From Sabulicella glaciei (GTDB lineage: Bacteria > Pseudomonadota > Alphaproteobacteria > Acetobacterales > Acetobacteraceae): DNA of 45,440 nt. The position numbers and the translations under genes were made by a program. Positions 40,818 to 45,440 of this stretch are shown piece by piece (position 1 is the stretch's first letter; every line of letters begins with the position of its first letter). The notes beneath the pieces were generated by a model that did no database searches, was not told the origin of the DNA, and saw only the letters and a list, made by a program, of their open reading frames with translations. The DNA lies in assembly GCF_026183895.1 (NCBI RefSeq), contig NZ_JAPFQI010000027.1:1-45440 (forward strand). The letters run 5' to 3'.

Positions 40818-41813
40818 ATGCCGTCGATGCGGCGCATCCAGGCCTCGGTCGGCGCGCTCGTCCTCGTGGGCGCTGCGCTGCTGACCGGCGTCGTGCTGTT
40901 CCTGACCGGCGACCGGCTGCGCAGCGGCGACAGCGTCTTCGAGACCTATTCGCGCGAAAGCGTGCAGGGTCTCGAGACCGGCTCGCCCGTGCGGTACCGC
41001 GGCGTGCAGGTGGGGCGCGTGACGGAGATCGGCCTCGCCTCGGCCGAGTATCGCCGCACGCGCGGCGAGGCCTTCGCCAGCGGCTTCCAGCTGGTCTTCG
41101 TCCGCTTCGCCGTGGATTTGTCGCGGGTCGGCGACATCCCGAGCCTGCCCGATGCGGTGAACGAGGGACTGCGCGCCCGCCTCGCCACCCAGGGCATCAC
41201 CGGCGTCGTCTACATCGAGCTGGACTACGTGGACCCGGAGCGCTTCCCGCCCGGCTGGGTGCCGTGGGAGCCGCGCTTCCCGGTGATCCCGGCCCAGCCC
41301 TCCACCACCGCCCAGGTGCAGAGCGCGGCGGAGACGCTGCTGCGCCGCTTCGAGAACGTGGATGTCACCGGCATCCTGGAGAACCTCAACGGCCTCCTCA
41401 CCGATCTGCGCTCCCGCGTGCAGGAGGGCGACATCACCGCGGTGCTGCGCGACGCCTCGGCGCTGCTTTCGGAGCTGCGCGGCCAGGCGCAGCGCGCGGA
41501 CCTGCCCGGGGCGGTGGATGAGATCCGTGGCGCCGCCGCCGGGGTGCGCGGCCTGACCGAGGGCCGCGACGTGCGCGAGGCGCTGGCGGCGCTCAACGGC
41601 GCCATGGCCGATCTGCGCCGGACCACGCAGGTGCTGCCGCGCACGGTGGGGCGCGTCAATGCGACGATCGGCGACGTGCAGGCCGACCTCGCCCCCATCC
41701 TGCGCGACCTTCGCGCCGCCACTTCCAACCTGCGCGAAACCACGGAGGCGCTGCGGCGCTCACCCTCCCAGTTGCTGTTGGGCGCGCCGCCACCGCCGGA
41801 CCGGAGACGATGA
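40818..41813 (+). CDS. mlaD: MlaD/MCE-domain lipid-binding protein
   Basis: This 331-residue protein has one N-terminal membrane anchor (ASVGALVLVGAALLTGVVLFL) followed by an MCE domain (VQGLETGSPVRYRGVQVGRV, IELDYV), which forms a hexameric lipid tunnel in the periplasm. The rest is helical with DLRSRVQEGDI and NLRETTEALRRSPSQLLLG, the last being a hallmark of PqiB/MlaD-like partners. The start directly follows the mlaF stop. Its stop overlaps the lipoprotein gene. Confidence 0.94.
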   Translation: MPSMRRIQASVGALVLVGAALLTGVVLFLTGDRLRSGDSVFETYSRESVQGLETGSPVRYRGVQVGRVTEIGLASAEYRRTRGEAFASGFQLVFVRFAVDLSRVGDIPSLPDAVNEGLRARLATQGITGVVYIELDYVDPERFPPGWVPWEPRFPVIPAQPSTTAQVQSAAETLLRRFENVDVTGILENLNGLLTDLRSRVQEGDITAVLRDASALLSELRGQAQRADLPGAVDEIRGAAAGVRGLTEGRDVREALAALNGAMADLRRTTQVLPRTVGRVNATIGDVQADLAPILRDLRAATSNLRETTEALRRSPSQLLLGAPPPPDRRR

Positions 41814-42433
41814 ACCGACGCCACCTCCCCCTGCTCCTGCTTCTCTCGGGCTGCTCGGTCCTGCCGAGCCGCCCCTATATCGAGACGCGGCGCTACGCCC
41901 TCGATCCCCAGCGCGAGGGGCGGCCGCGGCGCTCGCAGGGGCAGGCGCTGCTGCTGCGCTCGGTTTCCGCGGGGCCGGGTCTGGATTCACGTGGGCTGCG
42001 GCGGCTGCGTCCCGATCACTCGCTGGAGGTCGCGCCCTATGACGAATGGGTCGGCCCGCCGGCGGAGCTGGCGGAGTCGGCGCTGCGCGACTGGCTGCGG
42101 GAAAGCGGCCTGTTCCCCGCCGTGGCGGCACCGGGGACGCGGCTCGCCGCGCCGCTGGTGCTGGAGGCGGAGCTGACGCGGCTGGAACGCTTCGGCACGG
42201 TGGCGCGGGCCGGGATGGGCGCGCTGCTGCTGCGCAACAGCGCCAACCCGATCTCCGCGCCGCAGGTCCTGGCCCAGACCGTGGTGGAGGCCGAGGTTCC
42301 CGTTTCTGGCACGGAGCCCTCGGACGAGGCCACCGCGATGCGGGCCGCCCTGGGCCAGTCCTTCGCGCGGCTGGAGCAATGGCTGGCCACCAACATCCCG
42401 CGCGGCAACGCTGCGGCGTCCCGGCGCCGCTGA
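41810..42433 (+). CDS. ABC-type transport auxiliary lipoprotein (PqiC-like)
   Basis: The 207-residue lipoprotein has the lipobox LLSGC (Cys at about residue 15) and the ABC_trans_aux pattern: YALDPQR, RSVSAGPGLDSRGLRRLRPDHSLEVAPYDEWVGPPAELAESAL, read here as LEVAPYDEWVGPPAELAESA, then LEAELTRLERF. PqiC-like proteins bind at the outer membrane and receive the lipid conduit. It overlaps mlaD by 4 nt (ATGA) and closes the Mla operon. Confidence 0.9.
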   Translation: MNRRHLPLLLLLSGCSVLPSRPYIETRRYALDPQREGRPRRSQGQALLLRSVSAGPGLDSRGLRRLRPDHSLEVAPYDEWVGPPAELAESALRDWLRESGLFPAVAAPGTRLAAPLVLEAELTRLERFGTVARAGMGALLLRNSANPISAPQVLAQTVVEAEVPVSGTEPSDEATAMRAALGQSFARLEQWLATNIPRGNAAASRRR

Positions 42434-42439
42434 GCCGGA

Positions 42440-42856
42440 TTAGCCGGCGGCCTGGACCGCCCGCGCCGCCGAGGCCATGCGGCCGAACACCGCGTGCGCG
42501 CCGTTGCGGCGCGACAGGCTCAGCCCCAGCCGCCCAAGGAAGCCGGGATCGGCCTCCAGGATCTCCTCCGGAAGGCGGTCGTCGAAGATGCGCAGCAGCA
42601 TGGCCAGCACGCCCTGCACGAAGGCGGCGTCGCTGGCGGCGCGGAAGCGCAGCCGCCCGTCCTCGACCCCGCTGACCAGCCACACGCGCGACTGGCAGCC
42701 CGTCACGCGGTTGGCTTCCACCATCTCTCCCGGCGCGAGGGGCTCCAGCTCCCGCCCCAGTTCCATGAGCCAGCGGTAGCGGTCATCCTCCTCGTCGAAG
42801 AAGGACAGGTTCTCCTCCAGCTCGGCGACGGTGTCCTCGACCGTGGGGCGCGCCAT
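42440..42856 (-). CDS. sufE: SufE family cysteine desulfuration protein
   Basis: The 138-residue sulfur acceptor takes persulfide from the cysteine desulfurase SufS and hands it to the SufBCD scaffold for Fe-S cluster assembly. The active Cys is in RVTGCQSRVW; the surrounding DDRYRWLMELGRELEPL and the C-terminal FLGRLGLSLSRRNGAHAVFGRM are typical. Its ATG overlaps the carD TGA by one base, so the two are co-expressed. The convergent auxiliary lipoprotein gene ends 6 nt away. Confidence 0.95.
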   Translation of the reverse strand: MARPTVEDTVAELEENLSFFDEEDDRYRWLMELGRELEPLAPGEMVEANRVTGCQSRVWLVSGVEDGRLRFRAASDAAFVQGVLAMLLRIFDDRLPEEILEADPGFLGRLGLSLSRRNGAHAVFGRMASAARAVQAAG

Positions 42857-44022
42857 CAAACCGACTTGGCGAAGGCCACCAGGCGCTCGCTGGCCTCGGC
42901 CTTGTCGATCTTCTCGATCGCCGCGTATTCCGCCGCCAGACGCTCCAGCGCCTGCTCGTAAATCTGCCGCTCGCTGAAGGATTGGTCGGGCTGGCCGGCA
43001 TTGCGCTGGAGGTCGCGCACCACCTCCGCGATCTGGATCGGATCGCCCGAGTTGATCTTCGCCTCGTATTCCTGGGCGCGGCGCGACCACATGGTGCGCT
43101 TGATCCGCGCCTTGCCCTTCAGCGTGTCGATCGCCGCCTCGAACTCCACGGGCGTGAACAGCTTGCGCAGCCCGGCCGTCGGGATCTTGTTGACCGGGAC
43201 GCGCAGCGTCATCCGGTTCTCCTCGAAGGTGACGACGACCATCTGCAGCGCGTGGCCGGCGGCCTCGATCGTCTCGATGCCCTGCACCTGGCCGACGCCA
43301 TGGGTCGGGTAGACGACATGGTCGCCCGCCTTCAGCTCCACCTTGGCGGCGGGCGGGCGCGGCGGCGCGGCCTGGCCCTCGGCGAAGCCGGGACGGCCGG
43401 GGCTGCGCACGGCGAAGGAGGGCGGCGCGCCCGGGCGGCCCATGCCGGGCCGCGCGGGGCCGGTCGGCGCCGCGACGATGATGGTGGGGCGCGGCGCGGG
43501 CGGCGCCTCAGGCGGCGCGGCCTCGGCGGCCGGGGCTTCCGGCATCGGCGCCTCGGGCTTCTTCGGCGCCTCGGCCTTGCGGGCGGGCTTGGGGGAAGGG
43601 GCCTCGGTCTTCCTGGGAGGGGTCACGGGTGGGGAAACTGCCTTGGACTGGACCGAAGCCGCTTTCGGCGGGGCCGGGGCGGGCTTCGGGGTGACGGGGT
43701 GCGGAGGAGTGGGCTTCGGAGCGGCGCTCTTGGCCGGGGTGGTCCGGGTGGCGGGGGCGGCGGGTTTCGCCGCCGGGCGAGGCGGGGTGGGCCGGGGCGT
43801 CGCGGCCTTCGGCGCCGGGGACTTGGTGGCCGGGGCCGGCTGGGCCCTGGCCGACGGGGCCTTGGCGGGCGCGGCCTGCGCCTTCAGCTTTTCCTTGGCC
43901 GGCTTGCCCGGCTTCGTGGCAGGCTTGGGCGCGGCAGCCCGCGCCATCGGCTTGGGACGCCGGGAGGATGGCGGGGGCGGGGCCTTGGCGGTCTTGCTCG
44001 GGGCCTTGCGGGCGGTGGCCAT
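42856..44022 (-). CDS. carD: CarD-family transcriptional regulator with long Pro/Ala/Lys-rich N-terminal region
   Basis: A 388-residue protein. The C-terminal 165 residues are the CarD/CdnL domain: FKAGDHVVYPTHGVGQVQGIE-type RNA-polymerase interaction module (VVYPTHGVGQVQGIE), LRVPVNKIPTAGLRKL, WSRRAQEYEAKINSGDP and the DNA-binding helical part. It stabilises the promoter open complex at rRNA and other promoters. The first 220 residues are low complexity, rich in Pro, Ala, Lys, Thr and Ser, resembling histone H1 tails, and much longer than the ~160-residue family norm. The start ATG at 44022 is followed directly by MATARKAPSK. Leading gene of the carD-sufE pair. Confidence 0.93.
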   Translation of the reverse strand: MATARKAPSKTAKAPPPPSSRRPKPMARAAAPKPATKPGKPAKEKLKAQAAPAKAPSARAQPAPATKSPAPKAATPRPTPPRPAAKPAAPATRTTPAKSAAPKPTPPHPVTPKPAPAPPKAASVQSKAVSPPVTPPRKTEAPSPKPARKAEAPKKPEAPMPEAPAAEAAPPEAPPAPRPTIIVAAPTGPARPGMGRPGAPPSFAVRSPGRPGFAEGQAAPPRPPAAKVELKAGDHVVYPTHGVGQVQGIETIEAAGHALQMVVVTFEENRMTLRVPVNKIPTAGLRKLFTPVEFEAAIDTLKGKARIKRTMWSRRAQEYEAKINSGDPIQIAEVVRDLQRNAGQPDQSFSERQIYEQALERLAAEYAAIEKIDKAEASERLVAFAKSV

Positions 44023-44148
44023 GGGGCTCTCTGCTCCTTGGGTGCCGAACGGATTGGGGGGCCGGTCCGGTTGCCCCGGACCATGCCATGCCATCCAGCC
44101 AAGGTAGCACAAAAACCGCCCCGGGTCACGCCCGGCGCGACATTGCCC

Positions 44149-44481
44149 TCAGGGCTTGCCGGGCTCGGGGCTGAACAGCGCCTTCTTGCCGGGCTTGTCC
44201 TTCCATTCATCCGCGTCGGGCGGCGCTTCGCCCTTGCGGGTGATGTTGGGCCAGCTCTGCGCGTAGTCGCGGTTCAGCTCCGCCCAGGGGGTCGCGCGGT
44301 CGTCGCTGTCGGGAAGGATGGCCTCGGCCGGGCATTCCGGCTCGCACACGCCGCAATCGATGCACTCGTCGGGATGGATGACCAGCATGTTCTCGCCCAC
44401 GTAGAAGCAGTCCACGGGGCAGACCTCCACGCAGTCCATGTACTTGCACTTGATGCAGTTCTCGGTGACGACATAGGTCAC
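44149..44481 (-). CDS. fdxA: 7Fe ferredoxin FdxA
   Basis: This 110-residue ferredoxin has the Cys pattern [20 protein letters not shown] and [13 protein letters not shown] for one [3Fe-4S] and one [4Fe-4S] cluster, plus the long C-terminal tail typical of alphaproteobacterial FdxA ([14 protein letters not shown]). It carries low-potential electrons, partners unknown. It is about 127 nt upstream of carD and belongs to a conserved neighbourhood: helicase, S4-domain protein, fdxA, carD. Confidence 0.96.
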   Translation of the reverse strand: MTYVVTENCIKCKYMDCVEVCPVDCFYVGENMLVIHPDECIDCGVCEPECPAEAILPDSDDRATPWAELNRDYAQSWPNITRKGEAPPDADEWKDKPGKKALFSPEPGKP

Positions 44482-44553
44482 GGGCGCACTCCGGGAAGGC
44501 GGCGATGGCGGGTGATTTGGACCCTCGCGCGGGGCCTGTCCAGCGGGCGCAGG

Positions 44554-44835
44554 TCAGCCCTCCTGCGCGATCTCCTCATACAGCGCCTGCGCCTCGGAAG
44601 CGGGGCCGCGCCGTTCGCCGAGGTCCAGCACGCGCCACACCCGCACCCGCTCGCCCAGCGCGAAGGTCAGCACGTCGCCCACCCGCACCCGCGCATGCGC
44701 CTTGGAAACGGTCTGACGGTTCAGCCGGAACCCGCCCGCCTCGATCAGCCGGGCGCAGGCCCCCTTGGTCTTGGCGACGCGCGCATGCCAGAGCCAGGCG
44801 TCGAGGCGCAGGAAATCCTCCGGGACTTCCGTCAC
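44554..44835 (-). CDS. S4-domain RNA-binding protein (Hsp15-like)
   Basis: The 93-residue protein has an S4 fold: FLRLDAWLWHARVAKTKGACARLIEAGGFRLNR, cited here by FLRLDAWLWHARVAKTKG and LIEAGGFRLNR, then VSKAHARVRVGDVLTF. Hsp15-like members bind free 50S subunits with stalled tRNA. The start GTG at 44835 puts the domain seven residues in; a longer frame upstream has no conserved content. It lies between fdxA and a helicase end, the common order in alphaproteobacteria. Confidence 0.85.
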   Translation of the reverse strand: MTEVPEDFLRLDAWLWHARVAKTKGACARLIEAGGFRLNRQTVSKAHARVRVGDVLTFALGERVRVWRVLDLGERRGPASEAQALYEEIAQEG

Positions 44836-45110
44836 GCGGCGCTGCTCCCCAGCGGGGATGCGCCCCCTTCCTGCCCAGGGACCATGCGCCCCTATTGTCC
44901 CGGGGATGCCCGGCTTCGTCCAGCTTCGCGACGCAGGATCCTGCGGCGCGAGCCGGATGAAATGGGCGCTCGTTCCCCTGCTTCTCGCCCTGCGGCTGTT
45001 CCAGCCGGGCACCGAGGTCCCCTCCTGGACACGGAAGCCCCCTGCCCCGCGCGGGACGCGGCGCCTGGGCGCTGGAGGAGCGCTGCGCCGCCATCCGCCT
45101 CCGCGCTAGC
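44836..45110. other. 275-bp gap before the S4-domain gene
   Basis: This gap separates the S4-domain start from the helicase end. A plus-strand frame of 50 codons at 44957-45109 begins with a signal-like segment (MKWALVPLLLALRLF) and then becomes Arg/Pro-rich. It has no clear ribosome-binding site and no recognisable family, so I do not call it a gene. Confidence 0.35.
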
Positions 45111-45440
45111 TCACTTGAGCTTCAGCTTCAGCAGCGCCGCGAAGGGGCTGTCCTCCGCCGTGGTGGCCGGACGGTCCTCGTGGAAGGTGCGCGTCTCAGG
45201 CCCGCCCTTGCCGAAGCGGTCGTCGCGGTCGCGGCGCGGCCGGTCGTCCCGCCGGGGGCGGTCGTCGCGGCGCCCTTCCTGGCGCGGGCCTTCGCCCTGG
45301 GGGCGCGGCGGGCGGTCGCCCTGCGGACGGTCGCCCCGATCCTCGCGGCGCGGGCCGCCCTTGCCGGGGAAGGGGCGGTCGCGGCGCGGGCCGCGATCGG
45401 GCCGGGGTCCACGCGCCTCCTGCGGAGCCTCGCCCGCCTC
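45111..45440 (-). CDS. Probable DEAD/DEAH-type helicase, C-terminal end only
   Basis: A minus-strand frame is open from the window edge to a TGA at 45111. The visible 109 residues are a disordered tail rich in Arg, Asp, Gly and Pro (repeats such as RRDDRPRR), ending in SPFAALLKLKLK. That closing motif and the neighbouring S4-domain gene match the end of alphaproteobacterial helicases (SUV3-like) in the same order, which is the basis for the call; no helicase motif is inside the window. An internal frame (start missing) makes this easy to overlook. Confidence 0.6.
   Translation of the reverse strand, partial: EAGEAPQEARGPRPDRGPRRDRPFPGKGGPRREDRGDRPQGDRPPRPQGEGPRQEGRRDDRPRRDDRPRRDRDDRFGKGGPETRTFHEDRPATTAEDSPFAALLKLKLK

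Noticed and set aside
44957-45109. 50-codon frame with a signal-peptide-like beginning
   Set aside because: The second half is Arg/Pro-rich shadow sequence, no ribosome-binding site is clear, and it runs up to the helicase stop.
45180-45440. Short-period repeats as a CRISPR-like or satellite array
   Set aside because: They are degenerate Arg/Asp/Gly codon repeats in the disordered helicase tail, without constant spacers.

Overview
The window is a GC-rich (roughly 70 % or more) bacterial chromosome segment, densely packed, with many 1-4 nt start/stop overlaps. Gene content and order point to an alphaproteobacterium of the Acetobacteraceae type (Roseomonas-like): hemE next to a DUF299 pyruvate phosphate dikinase regulator and maf, the mnmE-mnmG-rsmG-parA-parB string, carD-sufE, fdxA, and solitary TctC- and DctP-type binding proteins. 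Genus is inference. I saw no phage, insertion sequence, CRISPR array, tRNA or rRNA.

The central result is that this is the replication-origin end of the chromosome. The divergent gap hemE | DUF299 (7907-8214) carries a perfect DnaA box, at least one near-perfect box, weaker boxes, a 12-bp direct repeat and an AT-rich stretch. It sits where oriC lies in Caulobacter and relatives. About 24.6 kb away, at 32765-32805, two ParB-binding parS sites 25 bp apart are embedded in the mnmG/rsmG junction just upstream of parAB. The window therefore holds both initiation and segregation sites.

Layout. 1-1984: TIGR02302-type membrane/coiled-coil protein (5' end missing). 2021-7906 (minus): hemE-hemH-HAD hydrolase and a secreted S8 protease with P-domain, RTX and FG-GAP repeats. 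7907-8214: oriC. 8215-9755: DUF299 regulator and maf; then mscL and aqpZ (minus). 11168-14686 (minus): ABC-2 exporter pair plus two unknown proteins, one resembling a catalytically dead EAL domain. 14812-16179: HldE-like heptose kinase whose second domain looks dead. 16219-17664: SLT/SPOR lipoprotein. 17851-19067: cupin/DUF4287 operon divergent from a MarR regulator, with three operator-like palindromes between. 19204-23725: glycine-zipper lipoprotein, proA, an exported FAH/hydratase-fold protein, nadD, rsfS, rlmH. 23814-24497: PEP-CTERM protein with a sigma-54 promoter. 25256-29160: TRAP binding protein, small lipoprotein, GNAT, quinone oxidoreductase and ogt. 29256-35022: ferredoxin-like protein, mnmE, mnmG, rsmG, parA, parB. 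35012-38989: serine hydrolase, TctC protein, Ldh-family oxidoreductase, TrmH methyltransferase. 38989-42433: complete Mla-type lipid transport operon. 42440-45440 (minus): sufE, carD, fdxA, S4-domain protein and the end of a probable helicase.

The most interesting items are the oriC and parS assignments, the exact sigma-54 promoter on the PEP-CTERM gene, the MarR operator array, two probable CTG start codons at CTGA junctions, the degenerate HldE and EAL-like proteins, and the exported hydratase-fold protein.
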